DNA from: Sphingobacterium detergens
Lineage (GTDB): Bacteria > Bacteroidota > Bacteroidia > Sphingobacteriales > Sphingobacteriaceae
Direction of reading: 5' to 3'
DNA: 64,000 nucleotides
Assembly: GCF_003610355.1 (NCBI RefSeq)
Contig: NZ_RAPY01000003.1
Coordinates: 186,001 to 250,000, forward strand
The notes below the pieces were generated by a model. The model searched no databases. It was not told the DNA's origin and saw nothing but the letters and a program-made list of their open reading frames with translations. The position numbers and the translations under genes were made by a program. Positions 55,231-63,357 of this stretch are shown here, one piece after another. The stretch's first letter is position 1. Each line of letters opens with the position of its first letter.

Positions 55231-56307
55231 CTAATTTTCCAATGTTTTTGCAAAGCCCACGACACAGATGGACAGGATGATGGTGATTATACCAGCTATA
55301 ATAGATCGGTGGGTAACCCGGTCGACCCCTTTCCACTCTTTCAATAAAATACCCCAGGCATTTGAAATGAGAATAATAAAGGCCATATGTAAAATCCACG
55401 AGCTTGCGCCATTTCCAAGGCGGCTTTCCCCCATTCCATAGAAAAAGAACTGCAGATACCAGGTTGTACCAGCCAAGGCGCAAAGCAGGAGATTCCGCAT
55501 TTTGGGAACTTCCTCTTTTGTATACTCCGAAAAGGTTTTATTTTTAAGTAAGAGGTAAAGGCACCAGAGAAAGTTGGTTGTAAAACCGCCCCAAAGGATG
55601 ACGATATAGGTTACGTTATTTTGATATAAAAATTCTCCTTGTTCCGGATGGTTAGCTTTCCATAGCACATTGGCCACGTCAGCCATCGGCTTTCCCGCCT
55701 CAATGCCAAAATTAAAACAGGCGCTCAGAATGCCCGATATAATCGCCACGGTAATACCCAAGCCGAAATTGTAATCGGAGCTCCCTGTTTTCGAAAACGA
55801 AGCAAGATGTCTTTCTTTCGATACCCCTGCCTTTCCGCAGAGATAAACACCCAGCACACATAAGGCGAGCCCAAAGAGAATACATAACCCAGCATTACTG
55901 GTGAAAAAGTAGTCTATTCCGTGCTTACCCGTTGTTGGATAAATGAAATAATAAATGCTTGGCATTAATGAGCCGAAAACCATGCTTAGACCCAAAATAA
56001 TGCTGCTTCCCAATGAGACACCTAGATAGCGTACACCCAGTCCATAGGTCAACCCTCCTATCCCCCAGAGGAGACCAAAAAGAAATGTATAGCCAAGAAT
56101 GCTGTTACTGCTTCCCTTTATAATGTCCATAAAATTGGGTATGGTCAGCATCGCCGCTACAGGAGGAATGATGATCCAAGAAAAAAGACCGCCAAGAATC
56201 CACATGGTTTCCCAGGACCACCCTTTAACCTTCTTATAGGGTACATAAAAACTTCCTGAGGCAAAACCGCCTATAAAATGAAATAAAACTCCAAAAACAG
56301 CATTCAT
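55231..56307 (-). CDS. rhaT: L-rhamnose/proton symporter
   Basis: A 358-residue inner-membrane protein with about ten hydrophobic segments and a clear resemblance to E. coli RhaT: FHFIGGFASGSFYVPYKKVKGWSWETMW, LFGLLWGIGGLTYGLGVRYLGVSLGSSIILG, KAGVSKERHLAS, AGTTWYLQFFFYGMGESRLG. It imports L-rhamnose with protons. It is the first gene of the minus-strand cluster, directly behind a tandem decamer at 56358-56377 and a -7-like TATATTTT (56342 to 56335). Confidence 0.95.
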   Translation of the reverse strand: MNAVFGVLFHFIGGFASGSFYVPYKKVKGWSWETMWILGGLFSWIIIPPVAAMLTIPNFMDIIKGSSNSILGYTFLFGLLWGIGGLTYGLGVRYLGVSLGSSIILGLSMVFGSLMPSIYYFIYPTTGKHGIDYFFTSNAGLCILFGLALCVLGVYLCGKAGVSKERHLASFSKTGSSDYNFGLGITVAIISGILSACFNFGIEAGKPMADVANVLWKANHPEQGEFLYQNNVTYIVILWGGFTTNFLWCLYLLLKNKTFSEYTKEEVPKMRNLLLCALAGTTWYLQFFFYGMGESRLGNGASSWILHMAFIILISNAWGILLKEWKGVDRVTHRSIIAGIITIILSICVVGFAKTLEN

Positions 56308-56357
56308 AATAATCGTTTAGGTATTACGAAAACTAAAATATACCATTCCATCGGCTC

Positions 56358-56377
56358 AACTGTTATGAACTGTTATG
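56358..56377 (-). promoter_or_regulatory. Perfect tandem decamer upstream of rhaT
   Basis: AACTGTTATG repeated twice without spacer, 51-70 bp before the rhaT ATG at 56307 and about 15 bp upstream of the -7-like element, so it would overlap -33 as activator sites often do. It matches AACTATCCTG at seven of ten positions. The -33 box itself is poor. Confidence 0.5.
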
Positions 56378-56458
56378 GGCTTTTGAGAATACCTTTCTTG
56401 TCATTGCATATAAAAAGGATTTTAACTAAGTTTAGCTAGAATTAATACACTGAAATTT

Positions 56459-57082
56459 TTGAAGAAATATCTTTTATTCCTGGATACCGAAACCTCTGGC
56501 TTGCCAAAAAAATGGGATCGAAAATATACGGATAGTGAAAACTGGCCGCATGTACTCCAATTGGCCTGGATTATTTTTGATGAAGAACAGCAAGAGGTCA
56601 AACGTAGCAATAAATATATCTATGAGCCATTGATTCCGATCAGTCCGGCTTCTGAACAGATCCATGGTCTTACACCCTCTTTTTTGATGAAACATGGTGA
56701 AAAGAAGAAGGATGTACTCCGCAAGCTCGCTCACGATATCAAAAAATACCAGCCTCAGCTGATTGGCCATTTTCTTTCTTTCGACCTCCAGGTGCTCTGT
56801 GCGGAATACCATCGGGTGAACTTACCGATTCCGTTTTATGGGTTGAATTACTTTTGCACCTTGTTACACAGCAAAAAATATGTGCGCAACCCCAACATGG
56901 TACACCTTCCATTGGCCTTACTACACGGAGCACTGTTCTCCGAAGCCCCTACAGCAATACACAATGCCGAAAAAGATGCTGCGATTACAGCAAAATGCTA
57001 TTTTGAAATGGTGCAGCGGGCGGAGCTCAGTGAAGAGGATATCAGCAAGCAGCAAGGAGAATTCAATAACATCTTATCATGA
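56459..57082 (+). CDS. DnaQ-like 3'-5' exonuclease
   Basis: A 207-residue exonuclease of the DEDD superfamily. Exo I is LFLDTETSGLP (Asp, Glu), Exo II is LIGHFLSFDLQVL (Asp) and Exo III is HNAEKDAAITAKCYFEM (His, Asp; DEDDh type). The only N-terminal start giving KKYLLFLDTETSG is a TTG at 56459. It overlaps the next gene by 4 nt (ATGA), so the two are coupled. The pairing of a DnaQ-like nuclease with a CBS/DUF294 protein is known in other bacteria; the joint role is unclear. It stands divergent to rhaT. Confidence 0.88.
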   Translation: MKKYLLFLDTETSGLPKKWDRKYTDSENWPHVLQLAWIIFDEEQQEVKRSNKYIYEPLIPISPASEQIHGLTPSFLMKHGEKKKDVLRKLAHDIKKYQPQLIGHFLSFDLQVLCAEYHRVNLPIPFYGLNYFCTLLHSKKYVRNPNMVHLPLALLHGALFSEAPTAIHNAEKDAAITAKCYFEMVQRAELSEEDISKQQGEFNNILS

Positions 57083-59004
57083 TATCTACTATGAAAAATG
57101 CGGAAGACATCCTCGCCTTGCTAAAGTCAACCCACCCCTTTCAAGTGCTACCCGAAACTGTTCAGATCAGTCTGATTGAACTGATGTATCCCTACCGTTT
57201 CACAAAAGACACTTTGGTCTATCGGCAGAATATTACCGACATGGAAGGCGTCGACCTTATACAGAAAGGTGAATATAAAACTTTTTTCTTAGATAGTTCG
57301 GACAACAAAAGGCTGATTGAAATCCATCATACCCCCTACTGTTTTGGTGGAATCTCCGTATTATTGAATAGAACAAAAGCACTCAAATCTGTTATTGCGA
57401 AAAAAGGAACGGTCATTTATCGGTTGCCACGGAAGAATTTTATTGAACTCTGCAATGCCAATGAAGAATTCTTTCAATTCTTTACCAATTCCTTTGGAAA
57501 ACGGATGTTAGATGAAGAGTTCGCCCATTTTGTTAAATCACCAGCCAGCTTCGAGGAAAGCTATTTTGCAGCCGATCAGCTCTATTCCCGCAAAATCGAA
57601 CATATTGTATATAAGGATATTGTTGCTTGTACTTCCGATACCCCAATTCATGAGGTTGCACGAACCATGGCTCAGCATAAAGTAAGCTGTGCGTTCATCA
57701 AAGATGAGGACCATATCATTGGCTATGTCACCGACATGACCTTGAGAGACCGTGTTATAGCACAACAGGTAACTGCCACAGTAGCTATCGTTTCGGTCAT
57801 GGACAACCCCATAGTCAGCATTTCCAATCAGGCCTACCTGTATGAAGCTGTACTCAAAATGTTTCATACTAAGTCCAGGTATCTGCTCGTTGAAAAAGAA
57901 GGTAAATACGTCGGCTTTCTAAGTCGCAATCGGCTCCTAAGCGAACAGGGACAATCTCCGCTGGTTTTTATCCAATCGGTAAAGCTTGCTGAAACAGGCG
58001 AAGAGCTACGTGATAAATGGAACAATGTCCCCGAAATCATCCATCAATTATTGGCTAGAGGGGTTAATGCCGAAATTGCCAATCAAGTCATCACCACCGT
58101 TGCAGACAGCATCGCCTTAAAGGTGATCGAGAAAGTTATCAAAGCAATGGGCGAACCACCGGCCAAGTTTGTATTTATGGTCACAGGAAGTGAAGGACGC
58201 AAAGAGCAGACACTAATGACTGACCAGGACAACGCTATCATATATGAAGACAGGGCCAACGAACAGCGAGAATATGTAAGAGATTATTTTCTAAAATTTG
58301 CGCGTGAGGTTTCTGACCAGCTGAATACCATTGGTTTCAGCTATTGTACAGGTGGGTATATGGCTAGCAATCCCGAGTGGACACATTCCCTTTCCCATTG
58401 GAAAAACAATTATAAGATGTGGATTGAAGAAAGCATTCCGGAGAATGCGATTAAGTTCTCCACCTTTTTCGATTGTCGGAGGTTATATGGTGATCAGCAC
58501 ATCATTGACCAACTGAAAGACTTTCTGACAGTCGAATTGCGGAAACCCAACGAACGATTCTTTGCGTTCATCGCGAAAAATGCGTTGCAATACGAACCAC
58601 CGCTGACTTTTTTCAAAACAATAAAAACGCAAACCATAGGGTCAACAGAAGTATTTAATATTAAGAAAGCAATGACACCCATCGTCGACCTCGTGCGTGT
58701 CTATGCGCTGAAAAATCAAATTTATGAAGAGAACACCGGCGGTAGGTTGAAAGCATTGTTAAATCTTGGAATATTTACTCAAGAACAATATGATGAGCTT
58801 CATCAATCCTATTATTACCTGATGTCCATTCGGCTGAAAAACCAAACGAATCAGATTCGGATTGCGAAGTTGAATCCAGATAACTATATTGCGATAGAAA
58901 ACCTAACAAAAATTGAGAAAGCTACATTAAAGGAAATATTTAAAACAATAGGCAATTTCCAATTGGGCATCAAGTTGAAGTTTACAAATAATATTTTCGG
59001 ATAA
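57079..59004 (+). CDS. Cyclic-nucleotide-binding/CBS/DUF294 signalling protein with nucleotidyltransferase domain
   Basis: A 641-residue cytosolic protein. Order: a cyclic-nucleotide-binding-like cupin (about 20-150, HTPYCFGGISVLLNRT), a CBS pair (about 175-295, AQHKVSCAFIKDEDHIIGYVTDMTLRD and SRYLLVEKEGKYVGFLSRNRLL), a DUF294 nucleotidyltransferase domain with GSEGRKEQTLMTDQDNAIIY (GS...DxD) near residue 370, and a C-terminal helical domain. Relatives sense adenosine nucleotides or cyclic nucleotides; the target is unknown. Coupled by ATGA overlap to the exonuclease. Start at 57079 is fixed by the overlap; the Met four codons later is possible. Confidence 0.9.
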   Translation: MISTMKNAEDILALLKSTHPFQVLPETVQISLIELMYPYRFTKDTLVYRQNITDMEGVDLIQKGEYKTFFLDSSDNKRLIEIHHTPYCFGGISVLLNRTKALKSVIAKKGTVIYRLPRKNFIELCNANEEFFQFFTNSFGKRMLDEEFAHFVKSPASFEESYFAADQLYSRKIEHIVYKDIVACTSDTPIHEVARTMAQHKVSCAFIKDEDHIIGYVTDMTLRDRVIAQQVTATVAIVSVMDNPIVSISNQAYLYEAVLKMFHTKSRYLLVEKEGKYVGFLSRNRLLSEQGQSPLVFIQSVKLAETGEELRDKWNNVPEIIHQLLARGVNAEIANQVITTVADSIALKVIEKVIKAMGEPPAKFVFMVTGSEGRKEQTLMTDQDNAIIYEDRANEQREYVRDYFLKFAREVSDQLNTIGFSYCTGGYMASNPEWTHSLSHWKNNYKMWIEESIPENAIKFSTFFDCRRLYGDQHIIDQLKDFLTVELRKPNERFFAFIAKNALQYEPPLTFFKTIKTQTIGSTEVFNIKKAMTPIVDLVRVYALKNQIYEENTGGRLKALLNLGIFTQEQYDELHQSYYYLMSIRLKNQTNQIRIAKLNPDNYIAIENLTKIEKATLKEIFKTIGNFQLGIKLKFTNNIFG

Positions 59005-59139
59005 TAGCAGAACAATCAGGGGGCAAGTCGCACATTGAATCTATTTTAGTTTTATTGTCCTTTAATGGTTTAATGAAATATATTTCACTTTCAATTTTCG
59101 TTTTTTCAATAATTCCTTATATTTATCACAGGCATATGC

Positions 59140-59147
59140 TAGCTTTG
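59140..59147 (+). promoter_or_regulatory. -7 element for the coiled-coil membrane protein
   Basis: TAGCTTTG matches TAnnTTTG exactly, 46 bp before the ATG at 59194. Confidence 0.5.
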
Positions 59148-59193
59148 TAGCTGGAATATCCGGATTAAACTTATTATAATAACGATAAACAAC

Positions 59194-59844
59194 ATGAGCA
59201 AATTGAGATTAGCATTTGTATTCTTTACGATTTTATTTATTTCATCGTACACTTTATTACAGGCTCAAACTCCTGCAGCAGCGCCAGTTACTGCCACTCA
59301 GCAGGCCAACGACGCTTACAAATACAGCCCAGATGGATTAAGAAAAGGGAGTTTGGCAAATCAGTTTGATCACTTAAATTATATATCAAAAAACAATTAT
59401 GATTTCAAGATGGTCCGCAAAACCAACCTTGATATTGTAAAAAAGAACGTTGTTGATACTGTAGCCAAGTTACGCAAGGAAATCAATACCTTAAAATCTT
59501 CATCCAGCAACTATACCTCCAATACCAAAAACTTACAGGATTCTATTCAGATACTAAAAGATCAGCTTGCGCAGGAACAGCAAAAAACAGATAGTTTTTC
59601 GTTCTTGGGCATCAATACATCCAAAGGTTTTTATAGTACAGTGGTCTGGACCATCATTGGAGTCTTAGCTGTCGCTACCTTTATCTTCCTATTCTCTTAT
59701 CGGAAAGCCAAGGTTGACACCGTAGAATTTCAAAAAACAGCGGAACAATCGCAAGAAGAATTTGCGACATTCCGTAAAAAGGCGATGGAAAAAGAGCAAT
59801 TGCTGAAACGTCAATTGCAAGATGAATTAAATAAAAAGATATAA
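59194..59844 (+). CDS. Coiled-coil, single-pass membrane protein of unknown function
   Basis: A 216-residue protein with a signal peptide (MSKLRLAFVFFTILFISSYTLLQAQ), a periplasmic coiled coil (about 85-130, VVDTVAKLRKEINTLKSSSSN), one transmembrane helix (about 148-170, TVVWTIIGVLAVATFIFLFSY) and a charged cytoplasmic helix (TAEQSQEEFATFRKKAMEKEQLLKRQLQDELNKK). No catalytic motif is visible. The layout suggests an envelope scaffold, but no function is assigned. It lies upstream of atpD, separated by a 365-bp gap, and has its own promoter, so a link to ATP synthase is not shown. Confidence 0.75.
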   Translation: MSKLRLAFVFFTILFISSYTLLQAQTPAAAPVTATQQANDAYKYSPDGLRKGSLANQFDHLNYISKNNYDFKMVRKTNLDIVKKNVVDTVAKLRKEINTLKSSSSNYTSNTKNLQDSIQILKDQLAQEQQKTDSFSFLGINTSKGFYSTVVWTIIGVLAVATFIFLFSYRKAKVDTVEFQKTAEQSQEEFATFRKKAMEKEQLLKRQLQDELNKKI

Positions 59845-60209
59845 TATAGTCTCCAAAAGACTATACTCGGCTATTCTTATCGACCTGAAGCGGCGCTTAA
59901 TCGTAACCTCGCTTCAGGTCGATCACATTTAGATACCATGCGAATCTAATTGTATGTCCATTCGAAAAAGGAAGGGCTGATGTTAAAAAATAGATGACCA
60001 ATATGTCGGAAAAAGTATATTTGTGGCTTCAAGAATCGAAACTAACAGAATTACAAGAGATAACATTTTGACCTCCATTAATAAAATTGTAATTTAATTG
60101 CAAATTCTATTTGTTTTTAAAAACGAATAACCTTATTTTTGCTGACCAAAAAAGAGGCCTTTTATGTCTCTTATATAAAATTGATTAATAAATATTTAGT
60201 CCCTATAAT
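59845..60209 (+). other. Leader region upstream of atpD with a strong hairpin
   Basis: Non-coding. A perfect 14-bp stem (ATCGACCTGAAGCG at 59879-59892, CGCTTCAGGTCGAT at 59910-59923, 17-nt loop) follows the preceding gene, and a smaller TATAGTC/GACTATA dyad lies at 59846-59865. Neither has a T-tract. The atpD promoter lies further downstream. Confidence 0.6.
60110..60141 (+). promoter_or_regulatory. Promoter of atpD-atpC
   Basis: TTTG (60110-60113) and TATTTTTG (60134-60141) are spaced by 20 bp, an almost ideal Bacteroidetes -33/-7 pair. The leader to the ATG at 60210 would be about 60 nt. Confidence 0.75.
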
Positions 60210-61712
60210 ATGCCCAAGATTGGTAAAATAGCGCAGATTATCGGCCCAGTTGTTGACGTCAACTTCGCCGACAGTGAAAATCTACCTAAAATTTACGATG
60301 CATTGTACATTCAAAAAGAAAATGGACAACGTGTTGTATTGGAAGTTCAACAACACTTAGGTCAGGATCGTGTACGTACAATTGCCATGGACGCAACTGA
60401 AGGTTTGGTTCGCGGAATGGAAGTTGTTGATACTGGTGCTCCTATCAAAATGCCTGTTGGTGAAGAAATCAAAGGTCGTGTATTCAATGTAGTTGGTGAT
60501 GCCATAGATGGTATCCAAAATTTGAGTAAAGAGAATGGTCGTCCTATCCACAACGTCCCTCCTAAATTCGAAGATCTATCTACTGAATCAGAAGTACTTT
60601 TTACTGGTATCAAAGTTATTGACCTTTTAGAACCATATGCTAAAGGTGGTAAAATTGGTTTATTCGGTGGTGCCGGTGTAGGTAAAACTGTATTAATCCA
60701 AGAGTTAATCAACAACATCGCTAAAGGTCACGGTGGTCTTTCTGTATTTGCTGGTGTAGGTGAACGTACACGTGAGGGTAATGACTTATTGCGTGAGATG
60801 TTGGAATCAGGTATCATCAAATATGGTGAGCATTTTATGGAAGGCATGGAAAAAGGCGAATGGCCTTTGGACACTGTTGACCACGAATTAATGAAAGACT
60901 CTAAATGTACTTTCGTATTCGGTCAAATGAATGAGCCTCCAGGTGCACGTGCACGTGTTGCTTTGTCAGGTTTGACTGTTGCGGAGTATTTCCGTGATGG
61001 TGATGGCGAAGGTCAAGGTCGTGACGTTCTATTCTTTATCGATAACATCTTCCGTTTTACTCAAGCAGGTTCTGAAGTATCCGCACTTTTAGGCCGTATG
61101 CCTTCAGCAGTAGGTTACCAACCAACCTTAGCAACAGAGATGGGTTTGATGCAAGAGCGTATCACTTCAACTAAAAACGGATCGATCACTTCAGTACAAG
61201 CGGTATATGTACCTGCCGATGACTTAACTGACCCTGCTCCAGCGACAACATTTGCTCACTTGGATGCAACAACAGTATTGTCTCGTAAAATTGCTGAGTT
61301 AGGTATCTACCCTGCTGTGGATCCTTTGGATTCTACATCTCGTATCCTTTCTCCTGCTGTTTTAGGTGCTGAACATTATGATACTGCACAACGTGTAAAA
61401 GAAATTCTTCAACGTTATAAAGAACTACAAGATATCATCGCCATCTTAGGTATGGACGAGTTATCTGAAGAAGATAAATTAACTGTTCACCGCGCTCGTC
61501 GTGTACAACGTTTCTTATCACAACCTTTCCACGTAGCAGAGCAATTTACAGGCTTAAAAGGTGTATTGGTAGACATTAAAGATACCATCAAAGGCTTCAA
61601 TATGATTATTGAAGGTGAAGTCGATGAATATCCAGAGGCTGCCTTCAACTTAGTAGGTAACATTGATGATGCTATCGAAAAAGGTAAGAAATTATTAGCA
61701 GAAGCAGTTTAA
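60210..61712 (+). CDS. atpD: ATP synthase F1 subunit beta
   Basis: The catalytic subunit of F1. The 500-residue protein has the Walker A GGAGVGKTVLI, the GERTREGNDL segment, Walker B VLFFIDNIFRFTQAGSEVSALLGRMPSAVGYQPTL, and the DELSEEDKL motif (the DELSEED hinge) near the C-terminus. Length is slightly above E. coli, normal for Bacteroidetes. Codon use is conspicuously regular, as in highly expressed genes. atpC follows after a 109-bp gap containing a hairpin; the other F1Fo genes are not in the window, so the operon is split as in relatives. Confidence 0.99.
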   Translation: MPKIGKIAQIIGPVVDVNFADSENLPKIYDALYIQKENGQRVVLEVQQHLGQDRVRTIAMDATEGLVRGMEVVDTGAPIKMPVGEEIKGRVFNVVGDAIDGIQNLSKENGRPIHNVPPKFEDLSTESEVLFTGIKVIDLLEPYAKGGKIGLFGGAGVGKTVLIQELINNIAKGHGGLSVFAGVGERTREGNDLLREMLESGIIKYGEHFMEGMEKGEWPLDTVDHELMKDSKCTFVFGQMNEPPGARARVALSGLTVAEYFRDGDGEGQGRDVLFFIDNIFRFTQAGSEVSALLGRMPSAVGYQPTLATEMGLMQERITSTKNGSITSVQAVYVPADDLTDPAPATTFAHLDATTVLSRKIAELGIYPAVDPLDSTSRILSPAVLGAEHYDTAQRVKEILQRYKELQDIIAILGMDELSEEDKLTVHRARRVQRFLSQPFHVAEQFTGLKGVLVDIKDTIKGFNMIIEGEVDEYPEAAFNLVGNIDDAIEKGKKLLAEAV

Positions 61713-61727
61713 TTTAGATATTAGACC

Positions 61728-61821
61728 ATAGATATGAGATAATAGACTTTCGATTATCTCATATCTATTTGAAAACCTAAAGTTCTCAAATCTCATATCT
61801 CAAATCTTATATCTAAGAATA
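61728..61821 (+). repeat. Perfect 16-bp inverted repeat and heptad repeats between atpD and atpC
   Basis: ATAGATATGAGATAAT (61728-61743) and ATTATCTCATATCTAT (61753-61768) form a hairpin with a 9-nt loop. From 61783 follow heptads (TCTCAAA, TCTCATA, TCTCAAA, TCTTATA) up to the atpC start, related to the heptad tails of the interspersed repeat family. Confidence 0.8.
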
Positions 61822-62070
61822 ATGAAATTAACAATTATCACTCCCGACAAATTGGTATACGAAGGCGAAGTAACATCTGTTACCGTCCCTGGTTCTGCTG
61901 GTTCTTTTCAAATTTTGAAAGACCACGCGGCAATTGTTTCTACTTTGGAAGATGGAAAAGTAATTATTCAACAAGGTAAAGGTGGACAAGAAGTGTTCAT
62001 TAAAGGTGGCGTCGTGGAAGCAAAAGACAATGTCATTACCGTGCTTGCTGAAGGAATTATCGGAGATTAA
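61822..62070 (+). CDS. atpC: ATP synthase F1 subunit epsilon (short form)
   Basis: An 82-residue protein matching the N-terminal beta-sandwich of epsilon: MKLTIITPDKLVYEGEVTSVTVPGSAGSFQILKDHAAIVSTLEDGKV. It ends at VITVLAEGIIGD, where the beta-domain closes, so the C-terminal two-helix domain that inhibits ATPase in many bacteria is missing. Short epsilon subunits also occur in relatives, so this is probably natural. It is followed by a strong terminator. Confidence 0.95.
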   Translation: MKLTIITPDKLVYEGEVTSVTVPGSAGSFQILKDHAAIVSTLEDGKVIIQQGKGGQEVFIKGGVVEAKDNVITVLAEGIIGD

Positions 62071-62092
62071 ATCAATTGATTTTAAAATATTG

Positions 62093-62130
62093 AAAAGCTT
62101 CCGGTAGAAATATCGGAAGCTTTTTTTTTA
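62093..62130 (+). terminator. Terminator of atpD-atpC
   Basis: An 11-bp stem (AAAAGCTTCCG / CGGAAGCTTTT) with a 10-nt loop and a nine-T run. Confidence 0.92.
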
Positions 62131-62466
62131 AAGTTTTTTTGACAATTTCTTCATTTTAGGAAGAAATTTGCCCTTTGTAACAAAAAATAATTTTTTGACC
62201 ATGTAGACCAATTTTAAATACGGTATACGACTAACAAAATTTAAAACCGAACAAACCAAAGAATAACAGTTTAAAATTTTTTAAAACATAAAAATTTAAA
62301 ATTTTATTCTAAATAGAAAATTAGCACTTTAGCTATTGCCAATTATTGTAATTCCTGCTACCTTGAGGAAATGAAAATCGAAGGTTTTTACCAAGGCCTG
62401 AGATAGCATGATTTACCAGCAAAAAAACCAAAGAGGGAATTATTTAAATAAGGTAAATTTTGGGTT
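62131..62466 (+). other. AT-rich leader upstream of ilvE
   Basis: About 335 bp without a gene. It contains an 11-codon frame (62371-62406, MKIEGFYQGLR) with no Ile, Leu or Val run and no attenuator-like hairpin set. A CTGAGA (62398-62403) recalls thiamine riboswitches but the rest of that motif is absent. No exact TAnnTTTG was found; TAGCACTTTAG-like sequence near 62325 is a weak candidate. Confidence 0.4.
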
Positions 62467-63357
62467 ATGAAATATTACGACAAGAACACATTGATTTATT
62501 TAGACGGAGCTTTTGTAAAAGCTTCTGAGGCTGCATTGAATCCTTTTGCACAATCGCTTCATTATGGCTATGCTGTATTCGATGGTCTACGCGCGTACAA
62601 TACCCACAATGGCCCGCGTATCTTTAAGGCGGACAAGCATTTTGACCGATTAAAGAAATCTTGTGAAGCGGTTGGAATTCCTTATCAATGGAGCAACCGT
62701 GAGCTAATTGACAAATGCTATGAGCTTTTGGCCGTAAACAATTTACGGGAGGCTTATATCCGCCCACTAGTGCTCACAGGATCCAATATGCACCTGACCT
62801 CCTCTACAGAAGCTAATCTAATGATTGCCGCCTGGGAATGGGGACCTTATCTTGGTCAGAACCTGCTCCGTGTATGCATCTCTGATATCAAAAGACCTAA
62901 TCCAAAATCTTTTAAAACTGACTCGAAGATATCAGGGCAGTACGTAAACTCTATTTTGGCAACAACAGAAGCTATTAACAGAGGTTTCGACGAAGCACTT
63001 ATGCTTGACCATGAAGGTTTCGTCGCGCAAGCTTCCAGTGAGAATATTTTTATTGAGAAAGATTTCAAAATCTATACTCCACCGGCAAAGAATATATTCC
63101 CCGGCATCACAAGGCAGACCGTTAAAAACATCTGTAAAAAGCTGAATTTCGAAGTCATTGAAAAACAATTGACAGTAGAAGATATCTATACTGCAGATAG
63201 CGCATTCCTCTGTGGTACTGCAGCAGAAATTATCGGAATCAAACAAGTCGACGATGTGATCTATCAAGAAGAGTGGGAACACAGTATAGGTGCGTCGATA
63301 CAAAGAAGATATAAAAATTTAGTATTAGAGAACGAAAATTATGAAGTCATTATCTAA
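62467..63357 (+). CDS. ilvE: Branched-chain amino acid aminotransferase
   Basis: A 296-residue class IV PLP enzyme that transfers the last amino group in Ile, Leu and Val synthesis. Motifs are YLDGAFVKASEAALNPFAQSLHYGYAVFDGLRAY, RLKKSCEAVGI, the PLP Lys in SGQYVNSILATTEAINRGFDEALMLD (as SK near SKISGQ upstream), GFVAQASSENIFIEKDFKIYTPP, and FLCGTAAEIIGIKQVDD. Length is normal. Its end overlaps the ilvD start by 17 nt, so the branched-chain genes form an operon. Confidence 0.96.
   Translation: MKYYDKNTLIYLDGAFVKASEAALNPFAQSLHYGYAVFDGLRAYNTHNGPRIFKADKHFDRLKKSCEAVGIPYQWSNRELIDKCYELLAVNNLREAYIRPLVLTGSNMHLTSSTEANLMIAAWEWGPYLGQNLLRVCISDIKRPNPKSFKTDSKISGQYVNSILATTEAINRGFDEALMLDHEGFVAQASSENIFIEKDFKIYTPPAKNIFPGITRQTVKNICKKLNFEVIEKQLTVEDIYTADSAFLCGTAAEIIGIKQVDDVIYQEEWEHSIGASIQRRYKNLVLENENYEVII

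Noticed and set aside
24625..56307. Genomic island or prophage explanation for the rhamnose region
   Set aside because: No integrase, transposase, att-like direct repeats or tRNA boundary was seen at either edge, and base composition looks similar to the flanks by eye.
62371..62406. Leader peptide/attenuator for ilvE
   Set aside because: The 11-codon frame has a single Ile and Leu and no Val run; no competing hairpins or terminator were seen before ilvE.
62395..62425. Thiamine pyrophosphate riboswitch suggested by CTGAGA
   Set aside because: The partner ACCTGAT-type element and the conserved helices are missing, and ilvE is not a thiamine gene.
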